Source: Marinomonas transparens (GTDB lineage: Bacteria; Pseudomonadota; Gammaproteobacteria; Pseudomonadales; Marinomonadaceae). From it: a stretch of 64,000 bases of DNA. The position numbers were made by a program, and so were the translations under genes. Below, piece after piece: positions 1 through 9,995 of the stretch (the stretch's first letter is position 1; every line of letters starts with the position of its first letter). The notes beneath the pieces were generated by a model. That model was not told the DNA's origin. It ran no database searches and worked only from the letters and a program-made list of their open reading frames with translations. The stretch covers positions 186,001-250,000 of the forward strand of contig NZ_JAEMNX010000003.1 of assembly GCF_016463975.1 (NCBI RefSeq), read 5' to 3'.

Positions 1-1710
1 TTCGATCCCCGTGAGCCCTTGTCAAAAAATGCCGATAATGCTCAAGCTGATGTTCTAGAAAGTGTGGCCAAGCAGCACTATGCACAATCAGAAGAAAAGC
101 CATTAGCGCCCATAAAAGTAGTAAAAAATGTCATTCGTACCACGCTCTGTATTGAGCCACGGGATGGGATTTTGCATATTTTCATGCCGCCAATGACCCA
201 TCTAGAGCATTTCGTCAGTGCGGTACATCATATTGAAGCGGTTGCCAAAAAATTAGATCTACCGATTATTATTGAAGGTTATGAGCCGCCAAAAGACCCG
301 CGTTTACAGAAATTCCTCATCACTCCAGATCCAGGTGTTATCGAAGTCAATATTCATCCTGCGGCAAGCTGGAAAGAACTGGTTCACAATACGGAAACCT
401 TATACCACCAAGCTTACCTTACTCGCCTAGGTGCAGAAAAATTCATGTTGGATGGCCGTCACACAGGCACAGGTGGTGGCAATCATGTGACCCTTGGTGG
501 GCTCACTCCAGCAGACAGTCCATTACTACGTCGTCCTGAATTACTGCAAAGCTTAGTGACTTACTGGCAACATCATCCGGGCTTGTCTTACCTTTTCTCT
601 GGCATGTTTATTGGCCCAACCAGCCAAGCGCCACGTCCAGACGAAGGCCGCGACGAAGCCTTGTATGAAATGGAAATAGCCTTCCAAGACATGCCGCAAG
701 GCTTTGTTAACGAACCTTGGTTAGCGGATCGCTTGATGCGAAATCTCTTGGTGGACATTACCGGTAACACCCATAGATCGGAATTTTGTATCGATAAACT
801 TTATGCCGCAGGCAGTGCCAGTGGCCGCCAAGGCCTGTTGGAATTCCGTGGTTTCGAAATGCCACCACATCCACACATGTCTCTGGTTCAAATGCTGTTG
901 TTACGTTGTTTAGTCGCACGTTTCTGGAAAGAGCCCTACAAAAAACCTTTGGTTCGCTGGGGCACCAGCTTGCATGACAAATTCATGATGCCGCACTTTG
1001 TTTGGCAAGACGTAAAAGAAGTGGTGGAAGACTTACAACGCCATGGTTACCCATTCAAATTAGAATGGCTGGCCCCATTTGAAGAATTCCGTTTCCCACA
1101 TTATGGTCGTAAACAGATCGATGACATGGAAATCGAACTGCGCTGGGCGATTGAACCTTGGCATGTACTAGGCGAAGAAATCACTGGCACAGGCACGGCA
1201 CGCTATGTGGATTCCTCTGTCGAACGTCTACAGGTGAAAGTCACCGGCCTAACCGAAGACAGATATGTTCTTAGCTGTAATGGCAGACGTGTCCCCATAC
1301 GTTCAACCGGCAAAAAAGGTGAGTTTGTTGGTGCGGTTCGCTATAAAGCGTGGGCGCCACCCTCCGCATTACACCCAACACTGGGTATCGATGCGCCATT
1401 GGTATTTGACTTAATTGATACTTGGAATGGCTTGTCAGTAGGCGGCTGCACTTATCATGTGTCACACCCAGGTGGACGAACCTATGACAACGTACCGGTT
1501 AACAGCAACGAGGCAGAAGCCCGCCGCGTTAATCGCTTTTGGGATCATGGCTTCACCCAAGGAGGCCTATCTCCAGCACCGGAATTTGGCGCATTGGGCG
1601 AATATTATCCAAATGCCTACGTACCTCAACCTATGTCACCACCCGCTGAAGAACCAACAGGTGAATATCCGCATACATTAGACCTGCGTAAGAGGTATAA
1701 TATGCTCTGA
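1..1710 (+). CDS. DUF2126 / transglutaminase-family protein, 3' part
   Basis: The reading frame is open to the first base of the window, so this is the C-terminal part (about 569 residues) of a longer protein. DUF2126 proteins are usually about 1,100 residues with a transglutaminase domain at the N-terminus, which would lie outside the window. The visible part has the DUF2126 look: a GTGGGNHVTLGG motif near residue 155, HRSEFCIDKLY, LLEFRGFEMPPHP, and a C-terminal THVSHPGGR-like stretch. It is followed 31 bp later by the ATP-grasp gene and then the transglutaminase gene, a trio often found together and thought to act on peptides. Its biochemical role is not established. The TTG at 19 is internal and not the start. 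Confidence 0.85.
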   Translation, partial: FDPREPLSKNADNAQADVLESVAKQHYAQSEEKPLAPIKVVKNVIRTTLCIEPRDGILHIFMPPMTHLEHFVSAVHHIEAVAKKLDLPIIIEGYEPPKDPRLQKFLITPDPGVIEVNIHPAASWKELVHNTETLYHQAYLTRLGAEKFMLDGRHTGTGGGNHVTLGGLTPADSPLLRRPELLQSLVTYWQHHPGLSYLFSGMFIGPTSQAPRPDEGRDEALYEMEIAFQDMPQGFVNEPWLADRLMRNLLVDITGNTHRSEFCIDKLYAAGSASGRQGLLEFRGFEMPPHPHMSLVQMLLLRCLVARFWKEPYKKPLVRWGTSLHDKFMMPHFVWQDVKEVVEDLQRHGYPFKLEWLAPFEEFRFPHYGRKQIDDMEIELRWAIEPWHVLGEEITGTGTARYVDSSVERLQVKVTGLTEDRYVLSCNGRRVPIRSTGKKGEFVGAVRYKAWAPPSALHPTLGIDAPLVFDLIDTWNGLSVGGCTYHVSHPGGRTYDNVPVNSNEAEARRVNRFWDHGFTQGGLSPAPEFGALGEYYPNAYVPQPMSPPAEEPTGEYPHTLDLRKRYNML

Positions 1711-1741
1711 TATTTAATTAATAGTTAGGCTCAAGTACATT

Positions 1742-4324
1742 ATGCAATCTCAAAAAGGTTCTCCTGTTGCGCAGATGAATACGGCAGACGTCGTACCTGC
1801 GCAGGTTTCAAGCTACGATCAACCGATCAATGCCTATGATGAGGCTTTCAAGGAGAACCGCCAACCACGGCCACATTGGGAGCACTTACTCAAGAGTGTA
1901 CGCGCTTTGGGCGATGAAGAGATGCTTAATAAACAGCGCCGTGCGCAACGTATTTTGCGTGAGGACGGCGCCACTTATAACCTAACCAGCGACCCACTGA
2001 CACCCAGTGTCTGGTCGCTGGATCTTATTCCAAACGTTATTCATCACCAAGAATGGCAAGCCATCGAAAAAGGCTTAGTGCAACGCTCTACACTGTTCGA
2101 TCTGATTCTTAAAGACCTTTACGGCCCGCAAGAACTGCTTAAAAACGGCATTATTCCTTCCGAAATTATTTTTAGTCACCCCGGATTTTTACGTCAATGT
2201 CATGAAGTTTTTGTGCCCGGCCCACACCAATTACTATTGCACGCGGTGGACATGGTGCGTGATAACACAGGCCAATTTCAAATCATTGGTGACCGAACCC
2301 AAGCCCCAAGTGGCGCTGGTTATAGCTTAGAAAACCGCACCGTTGTCTCGCGCGTCATCCCTAGTATTTTCCGCGATAGCCAAGTACACCGTTTATCCCA
2401 TTTTTTTCAAACCCTCAAAGGCATGCTATCAAAGCTAGCCAGCGGCTGGACGGATACACCGCGCATTGTACTTCTCAGCCCCGGTGCCATGAGCAGCACC
2501 TATTTTGAACAAGCTTACTTGGCAAACTATCTAGGCTTTCCTTTAGTTCAAGGCAGTGACTTAACGGTTCGAAATGGTGCCGTGTGGATGAAATCCTTAA
2601 ACGGACTTGCCCGTGTTGATGTGATACTACGTCGCGTGGAAGACGCCTACTGCGACCAAGCCGAATTACGAACCGACTCCTATTTAGGCGTACCAGGTCT
2701 GCTGGAAGTTGCACGTGCCGGTAATGTCGCCATTGCCAACCCATTAGGCAGCGGCATTTTAGAAGCACCAGCCCTATTGAAATTTTTACCTGCTATCAGC
2801 CAATTTTTAACCAGTGAAACCCTAGCGCTTCCTTCTGTGGCGACTTGGTGGTGTGGTGATAGCGAGGACTTAAACTATGTCCTAGCCAACATCAACCAAC
2901 TCATCATCAAGCCCGCTATTCGTCGCCATAATAGCAACAGTGTCTATGGCCATACCCTAACGGACGAAGCAAAAGCCAACACCATTGAGATGATTAAGAA
3001 ACAGCCCCATCTTTATGTGGCACAAAGCTATGTGCCGGGTTCTATGTCACCTATTTGGCGAGAGGGTAAATTACAGGCTAGACCGAGTTTACTACGTGCC
3101 TTCACCGTGGCAGATGACGACTCTTTTGCAGTGATGCCGGGCGGCTTATCCCGTGTTGGTGACACCTCAAAAGAGAGCATTGTTTCTAACCTATCGGAAT
3201 CACAAAGCAAAGATACTTGGGTACTCAGTAATCAACCAGAAGTACCAAAATCCTTCGTTGCAGATACCCTTCTACAAGACGAAGCCCTGCAAACCAACTT
3301 ACCCAGTCGTGTGGTAGAAAATCTATTTTGGATGGGACGCTATGCGGAGCGTGCTGAAATCAGCATGCGTCTATTACGCACCTTATTCAAACAAATGAAT
3401 GGTATTGACCCCCTCCCCGAAGACAGCCTGCGCATATTGCTCGAAACGGTCTCTACCCAAACCGAGTGCTTACCGGGTTTCATTGATGCCGATGCAGCAC
3501 TACTGGCCAACCCAGATGAAGAACTCGTCGCCATCATCACAGACGCCACTCGTCCCGGGTCAATCAAAGCCAATTTACACGCCATGTTAAGCTGCGGTGA
3601 ACAAGTAAAAGAAATGCTTTCCGCAGATACGCGCATCATCATTAACGAACTACGTGACCACATTCATGATCTGGACCGGGCTTATATTAATGGCTTGCCA
3701 CCCGCGCCAGAAGAATCATTAGATAGCTTGGTTACCTCCCTATTAGCCCTATCAGGCTTAAATCACGAAAGCATGCTGCGTGGCTTAGATTGGACCTTCC
3801 AAGAAATTGGCCGCCGCACCGAGCGGGCCTTGCAAACCGCCAAGCTATTGCGCTCTTCCTTGACGAAACCGTTACCCGGCGCACAGCAAAAACAAATACT
3901 TGAGTCCGTTTTATTAAGCGTCGAAGCGTTAATTTCATTCCGCCGTCGCTATCGAAATCGCTCAAGAGTCGCCTATGGACTCGATCTATTAATGATCGAC
4001 GGCTCTAATCCAAGATCCTTGTTGTATCAAGTGGAACAACTGCGCAAATACATGAAAGAGTTGCCAAGAAACGATGTTCCCACTGCTGGATTAAGCCCAG
4101 AAAACCGCCTAATCATTAAATCTCTGAACGACATACAGCTCGCGGATTTAGAGGCACTTTCACAAGTAGATGAAAGTTCACAAACACGTCTGGCACTAGA
4201 ACAACTCATGACCCAGCTGCTGGAACAACTTGAACAATTTACCGCCTTAATCAGTGATAAATATTTTGATCATACCGAGAGGCCACAGCCATTAATCAAA
4301 AACAACTGGGAGGCGAACCTATGA
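1742..4324 (+). CDS. Circularly permuted ATP-grasp / alpha-E domain protein
   Basis: An 860-residue protein combining a circularly permuted type 2 ATP-grasp domain (about residues 80-480) with an all-helical alpha-E (DUF403) domain (about 510-850). Supporting segments are LKDLYGPQ, HAVDMVRDNTGQFQIIGDRTQAPSGAGY and RVDVILRRVEDAYCDQAELR in the ATP-grasp half, and SRVVENLFWMGRYAERAE at the alpha-E start. Family knowledge suggests a peptide-ligase-like reaction together with the adjacent transglutaminase, but substrates are unknown. Elsewhere the two domains are often separate genes, so this is the fused form. The stop overlaps the start of the next gene by 4 bp (ATGA), implying translational coupling. 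Confidence 0.88.
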   Translation: MQSQKGSPVAQMNTADVVPAQVSSYDQPINAYDEAFKENRQPRPHWEHLLKSVRALGDEEMLNKQRRAQRILREDGATYNLTSDPLTPSVWSLDLIPNVIHHQEWQAIEKGLVQRSTLFDLILKDLYGPQELLKNGIIPSEIIFSHPGFLRQCHEVFVPGPHQLLLHAVDMVRDNTGQFQIIGDRTQAPSGAGYSLENRTVVSRVIPSIFRDSQVHRLSHFFQTLKGMLSKLASGWTDTPRIVLLSPGAMSSTYFEQAYLANYLGFPLVQGSDLTVRNGAVWMKSLNGLARVDVILRRVEDAYCDQAELRTDSYLGVPGLLEVARAGNVAIANPLGSGILEAPALLKFLPAISQFLTSETLALPSVATWWCGDSEDLNYVLANINQLIIKPAIRRHNSNSVYGHTLTDEAKANTIEMIKKQPHLYVAQSYVPGSMSPIWREGKLQARPSLLRAFTVADDDSFAVMPGGLSRVGDTSKESIVSNLSESQSKDTWVLSNQPEVPKSFVADTLLQDEALQTNLPSRVVENLFWMGRYAERAEISMRLLRTLFKQMNGIDPLPEDSLRILLETVSTQTECLPGFIDADAALLANPDEELVAIITDATRPGSIKANLHAMLSCGEQVKEMLSADTRIIINELRDHIHDLDRAYINGLPPAPEESLDSLVTSLLALSGLNHESMLRGLDWTFQEIGRRTERALQTAKLLRSSLTKPLPGAQQKQILESVLLSVEALISFRRRYRNRSRVAYGLDLLMIDGSNPRSLLYQVEQLRKYMKELPRNDVPTAGLSPENRLIIKSLNDIQLADLEALSQVDESSQTRLALEQLMTQLLEQLEQFTALISDKYFDHTERPQPLIKNNWEANL

Positions 4325-5202
4325 GATACCGAGTTCGCCACATAACGGAATATAGCTACGGTGCCCCTGTCAGCCTGTGTTACAACATGGCCCACTTATT
4401 ACCAAGAGACACCCGAAACCAGCGCTGTCTCAACCACAAAATACAGATAAACCCTCCGCCAGTTTATCAAAACGAAGGGCAGGATTACTTTGGCAATCAG
4501 ACCTTCTATTTTTCGATTCAAGAGGCCCATAAAAAGCTCGTCATTGATGTCACCAGTGACTTCGAAATCACACCGTTAGACGCGTTACAGTGGCAAGCCA
4601 AAAGCAGCCTCACCTGCGGCGAACTACGTGCCATGCTCAATGCGCCAAACACACCGGATTTGCATATGGCGAAGGAATATCTATTAGATTCGCCACAAAT
4701 CCGCCGTTCACAAGCGTTAAAAGATTATGCTCAGGCAACCTTTACGGACGATCAACCGCTTCTATCCGCAGCCTTAGCCTTTACCCATAAAATATTCACC
4801 GAATTCAAATTCGACCCAGATACCACCACAGTGGCAACGCCTCTTGAACAAGTGCTTGAACAACGTAGTGGCGTTTGCCAAGACTTTGCTCACCTTGCCA
4901 TTGGTTGCTTACGCTCAGTGGGTATTCCTGCTCGTTATATGAGCGGCTATTTGGAAACCTTGCCACCACCGGGGCAAGAAAAATTGGTCGGCGCGGATGC
5001 TTCCCACGCTTGGTTTGCCGTATTTGTTCCGGAATTAGGCTGGGTTGAATTTGACCCAACCAATGACATCATGCCAAGTGACCAGCACATAGTCACCGCT
5101 TGGGGACGAGACTATGCGGACGTCACGCCATTACAAGGAGTCATTTTTGAAGGCGGGGGCTCTCAGCAATTGGCTGTCTCTGTCGATGTACAAAGGCGCT
5201 AA
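4321..5202 (+). CDS. Transglutaminase-like cysteine protease
   Basis: A 293-residue transglutaminase-superfamily protein with an N-terminal beta domain (YRVRHITEYSYG start) and a catalytic core. The triad is visible: Cys in RSGVCQDFAHL near residue 185, His in DASHAWFAVF near 230 and Asp in VEFDPTND near 245. It overlaps the upstream ATP-grasp gene by 4 bp and is the last gene of the three-gene operon, since a hairpin terminator follows. It has no signal peptide, so it is probably cytoplasmic. The substrate is unknown; proteolysis or amide transfer on a ligated peptide is the usual proposal for this neighbourhood. Confidence 0.88.
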   Translation: MRYRVRHITEYSYGAPVSLCYNMAHLLPRDTRNQRCLNHKIQINPPPVYQNEGQDYFGNQTFYFSIQEAHKKLVIDVTSDFEITPLDALQWQAKSSLTCGELRAMLNAPNTPDLHMAKEYLLDSPQIRRSQALKDYAQATFTDDQPLLSAALAFTHKIFTEFKFDPDTTTVATPLEQVLEQRSGVCQDFAHLAIGCLRSVGIPARYMSGYLETLPPPGQEKLVGADASHAWFAVFVPELGWVEFDPTNDIMPSDQHIVTAWGRDYADVTPLQGVIFEGGGSQQLAVSVDVQRR

Positions 5203-5223
5203 TATCGGTAACAAATGTATTCA

Positions 5224-5255
5224 GATAAAGCAAAGATGATGATTTTTGCTTTATC
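5224..5255 (+). terminator. Intrinsic terminator after transglutaminase operon
   Basis: GATAAAGCAAA, a 10-nt loop, and TTTGCTTTATC form an 11-bp stem just after the stop of the transglutaminase gene. It is A/T-rich rather than GC-rich, so its strength is uncertain. Confidence 0.5.
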
Positions 5256-5415
5256 TCTCTTTCCTAGCCAGTAAAACACCAAAGAACCCAAGCCTCTAGC
5301 GCTATCACAATGGCATGTAGGCACGATATAGGGTAAGCTCCACGAAAATATACGCATTGCTTGAGTTTTAACCACAATGCGCCCTCCTATTTAGATAAAA
5401 ACATGAGTACCCTCT

Positions 5416-6804
5416 ATGAGTTTCAACACCCTTGGGCTGTCTGCCCCCATCTTAAAAGCCATTGAAGACAAAGGCTACACCGAGCCATCTCCTATTCAGG
5501 CTCAAGCCATTCCAGCCGTTCTTGAAGGTCAAGATGTGATGGCCGCTGCCCAAACGGGTACAGGTAAAACCGCCGGCTTTACTTTGCCGCTGCTAGAGCG
5601 CCTTAGCCAAGGTGAGCACGCGACAGGTAACCAAGTTCGCGCCCTTGTACTCACGCCAACCCGTGAACTTGCGGCGCAAGTGGCTGAAAGTGTAAAAGAT
5701 TATGGTAAACACCTAGGCCTAAAATCCACTGTGGTATTTGGTGGCGTGAAAATTAACCCGCAAATGATGGCGCTACGTCGCGGTGCCGATATTCTTATCG
5801 CTACCCCCGGTCGTTTGATGGATTTATACAATCAAAGAGCGGTGAAATTCGATAACCTAGAAATTCTAGTATTAGATGAAGCGGACCGCATGTTGGACAT
5901 GGGCTTTATCCATGACATCAAAAAAATCCTCGCCGTATTGCCAAAACGACGTCAAAACCTATTGTTCTCTGCCACCTTCTCGCCAGAAATTCGCCAACTT
6001 GCCAAAGGCTTGGTGAACAACCCGGTTGAGATTTCCGTCACGCCACGCAATGCCACAGCGGTATCCGTTGAGCAATGGCTGCACCCAGTGGATAAAAAGC
6101 GCAAAACCGAACTGTTAATCCAATTGATCTCTGAAGGCCGCTGGGATCAAGCCTTGGTTTTCTCTCGCACCAAGCACGGCGCCAACAAGATCACAAAAAG
6201 CCTTGAAGATGTCGGCATCCGTGCCAGCGCCATTCATGGTAATAAAAGCCAAGGCGCGCGTACCCGTGCCCTTGCTGACTTTAAAGAAGGCCGCATCCGC
6301 ATTCTTGTGGCGACCGACATTGCCGCCCGTGGCTTAGACATAGAACAACTGCCCCACGTGGTGAACTTTGACCTACCTGATGTGGCGGAAGACTACGTTC
6401 ACCGTATTGGCCGTACCGGCCGTGCGGGTGCAACTGGCCAAGCGATTTCATTAGTCTGTGCCGATGAGTTAGATCTACTCAGAGCCGTTGAGCGCTTGAC
6501 GCAAAAACTGATTGAACGCCGCTATGAAGATGACTTCATGCCAACCCATATGCTGCCAGATACCACGTTGGACAATCGCCCCATCAAGCCAAACCGACCA
6601 AAAAGAGCAAAAGATCCTCGCTCACATGGTGGTGGCGGAGCGCGACCTCAAGGTAATAAGCCGTCTGCTAATGGCGGTAACTCCCGCTCAAAGGGCAAAA
6701 AGCCAGCAGCACCAAAAGCCGACGTAACACCGGGACAAGGCCTACGCAGCAAGCCACTGGCGCCAGCGCGTCGTAACCGTAGACCAAGCTCCTCTCAAGG
6801 TTAA
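5416..6804 (+). CDS. rhlE: RhlE-type DEAD-box ATP-dependent RNA helicase
   Basis: A 462-residue DEAD-box RNA helicase that unwinds RNA duplexes in ribosome assembly or mRNA turnover. The motifs appear in order: Q motif ([14 protein letters not shown]), I (AQTGTGKT, near residue 45), Ia (PTRELA), Ib (TPGR), II (DEAD, near 155), III (SAT, near 187), V (ARGLDI) and VI ([10 protein letters not shown], near 335). The two RecA-like domains end near residue 370; a basic Lys/Arg/Gly/Pro-rich tail follows, as usual for RhlE. It is monocistronic, with its own terminator. It marks the chromosomal side of the right end of the Mu-like element. Confidence 0.93.
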   Translation: MSFNTLGLSAPILKAIEDKGYTEPSPIQAQAIPAVLEGQDVMAAAQTGTGKTAGFTLPLLERLSQGEHATGNQVRALVLTPTRELAAQVAESVKDYGKHLGLKSTVVFGGVKINPQMMALRRGADILIATPGRLMDLYNQRAVKFDNLEILVLDEADRMLDMGFIHDIKKILAVLPKRRQNLLFSATFSPEIRQLAKGLVNNPVEISVTPRNATAVSVEQWLHPVDKKRKTELLIQLISEGRWDQALVFSRTKHGANKITKSLEDVGIRASAIHGNKSQGARTRALADFKEGRIRILVATDIAARGLDIEQLPHVVNFDLPDVAEDYVHRIGRTGRAGATGQAISLVCADELDLLRAVERLTQKLIERRYEDDFMPTHMLPDTTLDNRPIKPNRPKRAKDPRSHGGGGARPQGNKPSANGGNSRSKGKKPAAPKADVTPGQGLRSKPLAPARRNRRPSSSQG

Positions 6805-6821
6805 ATCCAACTAAACCTTTC

Positions 6822-6860
6822 TTGTGCCACAACAATCGCTTGGTTGTGGCACAAAACCTT
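6822..6860 (+). terminator. Intrinsic terminator of rhlE
   Basis: TTGTGCCACAAC and GTTGTGGCACAA form a perfect 12-bp stem with a 9-nt loop, 17 bp after the rhlE stop. Confidence 0.75.
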
Positions 6861-6983
6861 CTCTACTTCCCCTTACCTTCATTTAAAAAAACATCTTACG
6901 TTTGAGCATTTAACACTCCATTTATTCACCCCCATGTAATGCGGCGGGATATTTGGCTATGTTTAGCTACAATCTTGGCATAC

Positions 6984-7053
6984 AAAAAAGCGCCTCATCG
7001 CACTTATCTTACTCAAATTAAGTAACTGAGTTTAATAAATGAGATAGGCGCTT
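6984..7053 (-). terminator. Terminator at the right end of the tail-fibre array
   Basis: Read on the - strand, AAAGCGCCT pairs with AGGCGCTTT across a long loop that contains an ACTCA/TGAGT inner stem, and a run of six T follows. It closes the last fibre cassette and resembles the other terminators of this element (core GCGCCTCATC). Confidence 0.65.
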
Positions 7054-7087
7054 TGTGAGTTTTCTAAAGACCTAATCTGTGTCTTTT

Positions 7088-7468
7088 CTAGACTGGCCAG
7101 TATTGGTCGTTTTCTACCTCTAGGTCGATCAGGTCTTCCCGTTCAAGAATAACCGCCAGAGCCTCTCTGTGCTGGGCGATCCAATCGGCGCAGGCGTCAC
7201 ATTCTTCATCGCTGTAAATCCCTAATGAAGCATTCATTTGCCCAATAGGATCCCATTTAGCATTGATACGACGAGTGCATTCAGAACTAGCTAAAGCATG
7301 CTGTTGCGCCAACAACTCAGCCTCGGTAAATTCCGCTTCCAGCGGGTTACCCGCCGCTAACCATTGCTGCACTTTTATATAATGAGCATTGCTCTCTTCA
7401 CGGGGAACAACCATTTCACCATTTACCAAATAACTATTGCCTGTCGATTTCACTGTTTGAATATTCAT
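7088..7468 (-). CDS. Probable tail-fibre assembly protein, cassette 6
   Basis: A 126-residue protein directly after fibre gene 6. The start is taken at ATG 7468, which follows the fibre stop by 1 nt and has a GAGG ribosome site 8 nt upstream; a longer frame would begin inside the fibre gene. The sequence is acidic and helical in its second half, with IDLEVENDQYWPV at the end. Small proteins in this position in Mu- and P2-like phages are chaperones that fold or trimerise the fibre. I do not recognise a firm family motif, so the assignment rests mainly on position. Confidence 0.5.
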   Translation of the reverse strand: MNIQTVKSTGNSYLVNGEMVVPREESNAHYIKVQQWLAAGNPLEAEFTEAELLAQQHALASSECTRRINAKWDPIGQMNASLGIYSDEECDACADWIAQHREALAVILEREDLIDLEVENDQYWPV

Positions 7469-7469
7469 T

Positions 7470-8531
7470 TTATAACCTCGCATCGGCTGTATAGCCCTTA
7501 ATATAAGATGTATAGTCTCCAGAGTTCATATGAAACTTATACAAGGTATCGTGTATACCTCCCCATACAGCTACTCTAAAAGGGTCATCAAGAAAAATAG
7601 GAATGATGCTTGGCCTTATTCGCATAGGGACAGGAAAATACACATCCGCATTGCAGCTAGGCCCGATTTCCCTTTTGTAATGATGTGTGCAATGCAAACT
7701 TTCAGATTCATAAAAATAACGACAACAGCGCCTGAGTTCATCAACATAAGGACTGTATTCAAATGGCGTAGGTAGATTGCCCAATTCCAGTTGTGCATCA
7801 TACAATGCCATTTCAGAACCGACACTTTGCCCCGTCACGGTTAATAGTGCGACCCGCAAACCCACGGCATCATTGGGGACGTCAAAGGTTAAGGATTCAA
7901 TACCACTGGCGGACGGTGTTGGTGTGAAGTGTTTCGCCGCAACCGAGGCTTTTACTTCCGTCTCCAGATCGCTGCTATTGGAGTAAAAAACTTCCAGCCT
8001 TAGCTCGCCAGAGAAAGTGGCATTCACCGCGTATTCCACGCTGAAGGTTAAGGTTCTACCTTGCAGTTTCTTGACTTCCAAGCTTTCGATAAGTTGATGG
8101 AACTGACCATAGCCATCAGCGCTGTTTACGGTAACCAACATGCCTTTTCTAGGGTCTGGATCCTTGATGCAAGTCGCACCAGACAGCACGGTATACCATT
8201 GATCCGCGGTATAGCCGGTTGCCGTAAAGCTCTCGCCATTTTGCCACACTTGCGGTTTGCCATTGATCAGGATATTTTTGCGACCTTGGGTAGCAAGGTA
8301 GTCCGTGGCCTTATCGTAAAGCTCGTCTTTTCTTAGGGTATTGATGGCTTCTAACACCTGATTTTGCTTAGTTTCGTCTGGCGTAACACCAGCCCCTTCG
8401 ATCAGGGTAATCAGCTCATCGTAGATCATGTTCATATGCTTGGCCGAGGCGACACTGGCAGGAATGCCAGCCACCGGATTGCCATCGGTAAATCGGCCTT
8501 GATAAAGGCCGTGCGTTTCTGGGTAGTTCAT
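7470..8531 (-). CDS. Tail fibre protein 6
   Basis: A 353-residue member of the six-gene fibre family. The N-terminus (MNYPETHGLYQGRFTDGNP, then IPASVASAKHMN and YDELITLI) matches the other five and is the likely baseplate attachment part. The distal part is different from the others: it carries SFTATGYTADQW, a beta-rich section, then YDAQLELGNLPTPFEYSPY with RRCCRYFYES, a pattern common in phage tail-spike and fibre C-termini. It lacks the collar-like YGDGDG and GGEFIR block of fibres 1 and 3-5. It has its own leader, and the assembly-type gene follows by 1 nt. It probably recognises a surface glycan; the target is unknown. Confidence 0.8.
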   Translation of the reverse strand: MNYPETHGLYQGRFTDGNPVAGIPASVASAKHMNMIYDELITLIEGAGVTPDETKQNQVLEAINTLRKDELYDKATDYLATQGRKNILINGKPQVWQNGESFTATGYTADQWYTVLSGATCIKDPDPRKGMLVTVNSADGYGQFHQLIESLEVKKLQGRTLTFSVEYAVNATFSGELRLEVFYSNSSDLETEVKASVAAKHFTPTPSASGIESLTFDVPNDAVGLRVALLTVTGQSVGSEMALYDAQLELGNLPTPFEYSPYVDELRRCCRYFYESESLHCTHHYKREIGPSCNADVYFPVPMRIRPSIIPIFLDDPFRVAVWGGIHDTLYKFHMNSGDYTSYIKGYTADARL

Positions 8532-8584
8532 CGACTTTCTCCTTTCGATTAACGACTAAATCAGCCTTATGAGGCCGTCTAATA

Positions 8585-8650
8585 CAAAGAAAGAGAGAAC
8601 AGGCTTTATACCTAATTCATCAGGTACAAAGTTATCCGCTCTCTCTTATT
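8585..8650 (-). terminator. Attenuator-like hairpin in leader of fibre 6
   Basis: Read on the - strand, AAGAGAGAGC pairs with GTTCTCTCTT and is followed by TCTTTG. An inner stem CTTTGTACCT/AGGTATAAAG extends it. It lies between the putative -10 box (about 8657) and the fibre ribosome site, so it would end or regulate transcription before the gene. Confidence 0.5.
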
Positions 8651-8652
8651 CC

Positions 8653-8700
8653 TCATATTGACCCAACACGAAGGCTGAAACCGCCTGACTCGATTCAGTG
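8653..8700 (-). promoter_or_regulatory. Putative late promoter of fibre 6
   Basis: On the - strand CACACTGAATC begins a dyad-like block ending CGGTTTC (8677-8695), with TCAATATGAG as the -10 region about 29 bp downstream. The same layout recurs at five other places in the element. Confidence 0.45.
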
Positions 8701-8779
8701 TGAGAAACGGGTTTTACCGTTATTCGAGACCGCTTTTTGATTTAAGAAACGATAAAGGCAGGGCGCAAAAAACAAGCAT

Positions 8780-8815
8780 AAAAAAGCGCCTCATCTGGAC
8801 AGATGAGACGCTTTT
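8780..8815 (-). terminator. Terminator of fibre 5
   Basis: The two arms AAAAGCG(C/T)CTCATC and GATGAGGCGCTTTTTTA, read on the - strand, pair with one mismatch about 45 bp after the fibre 5 stop. Together with the leader it fills the 328-bp gap between fibre genes 5 and 6; no gene is seen there. Confidence 0.7.
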
Positions 8816-8859
8816 ATCTATTGATTATCGTTAGAGATAAAGTGTTAAAGTGGCTTTAT

Positions 8860-9897
8860 TTAGACAAGGGTTTTAGCATAATACGCTATATTTCTTGGCC
8901 TAGGTGTCCCAAGCCACTCTTTTAAATTAGTTACCTCATCAAGCGTTTTAGGAGAACCTGCTACCCAGTTAACAAGACCAATATTCGTAGGAACACCTCT
9001 CAAATCGGCCTGCTCCCAACCGAAAAGTTCTCTATGTTCATCAATGTTTTGCATTGATGTGTTTGCAGAATCATTATCGTCATTGCCTGCGATAATTGTC
9101 CCTCTTTGTGAAGAACCAAATATACGTTCACTATCGACCCCACGACCGTTGTCATACATGCGAATAAACTCTCCACCTAAAATAGGTAAAGTGAAGGTTC
9201 TTAACCCATCGCCATCTCCGTAATACCCGCTATATGTTATTAAGTCTACATCCTTACTTGCTTGATCTATCAAGTTACTGGCGGCACTGGCGATGGCCCA
9301 GAGTATAGGGTGTTCTGTACGGCTCAACTCAGCCCCATCAAAAGCCACTTCACCTGTTCTTACCACGTCCATGGTATCCACAATCAAGGTTCCAATTAGT
9401 CCTGTATCATTACCCGTTTTCGGGTTGACCTGACTGGCGATATAAAAGGCTCCATCTAGGTATCTTACCGTCAGTAATGCGGATTCAAAGATTTGATGGG
9501 ACGCCACAACGCTAGATAAAGGCAAGGGGGCAAGGCCATCAATCTGGATAGTTACAGAGGGGGTCACATTAGTGAAGTTCACCAAAAATGAAAACTCATC
9601 CATCGTCTTTAATTCTGTTACCGGCGGCATGCCTTCTGGGGTGGTTAATATGATGGTGTCCGATATACCTGAGACTTCCAACAGCCTCTTGGATCGCAAC
9701 TGGTTACCAATGGCATGGGCCAATTGCGCCACATCATTTACATCTGGCACCACGCCACCCGCCACAATGGCAGCGGTTAGTTCATCGTATACGGCATTCA
9801 TGTGCTTGGCGCTAGCAATACTGGCGGGTATGCCCGCCACAGGATCGCCATCGGTAAATTTGCCTTGGTACAGGCCACTCATTTCTGGGTAGTTCAT
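8860..9897 (-). CDS. Tail fibre protein 5
   Basis: A 345-residue fibre paralogue. Residues 1-75 (MNYPEMSGLYQGKFTDGDP start) are nearly identical to fibre 4, and the DNA there looks about 90% identical, pointing to a recent duplication or gene conversion. The middle has the shared VTIQIDGLAPLPLS and NPKTGNDTGLIG blocks. The C-terminal third has the collar-like YYGDGDGLRTFTLP and GGEFIRMYDNGRGVD, then a private tip ending RPRNIAYYAKTLV. It has its own leader and terminator and no dedicated assembly gene. The start has the same AGGAGACAGTCG ribosome-site context as the other fibres. Confidence 0.82.
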   Translation of the reverse strand: MNYPEMSGLYQGKFTDGDPVAGIPASIASAKHMNAVYDELTAAIVAGGVVPDVNDVAQLAHAIGNQLRSKRLLEVSGISDTIILTTPEGMPPVTELKTMDEFSFLVNFTNVTPSVTIQIDGLAPLPLSSVVASHQIFESALLTVRYLDGAFYIASQVNPKTGNDTGLIGTLIVDTMDVVRTGEVAFDGAELSRTEHPILWAIASAASNLIDQASKDVDLITYSGYYGDGDGLRTFTLPILGGEFIRMYDNGRGVDSERIFGSSQRGTIIAGNDDNDSANTSMQNIDEHRELFGWEQADLRGVPTNIGLVNWVAGSPKTLDEVTNLKEWLGTPRPRNIAYYAKTLV

Positions 9898-9934
9898 CGA
9901 CTGTCTCCTTTCTGAATTTAGTAGGGTTCCAATA

Positions 9935-9994
9935 CAAAGAAAGAGAGAACGAATTATTCTCTGCTAATCAGGAAGTCGTTCACTCTCTCTTATT
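9935..9994 (-). terminator. Attenuator-like hairpin in leader of fibre 5
   Basis: On the - strand an AAGAGAGAGTGAACGA arm pairs with TCGTTCTCTCTT, followed by TCTTTG. The same position and sequence style occur in the leaders of fibres 4 and 6. Confidence 0.5.
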
Positions 9995-9995
9995 C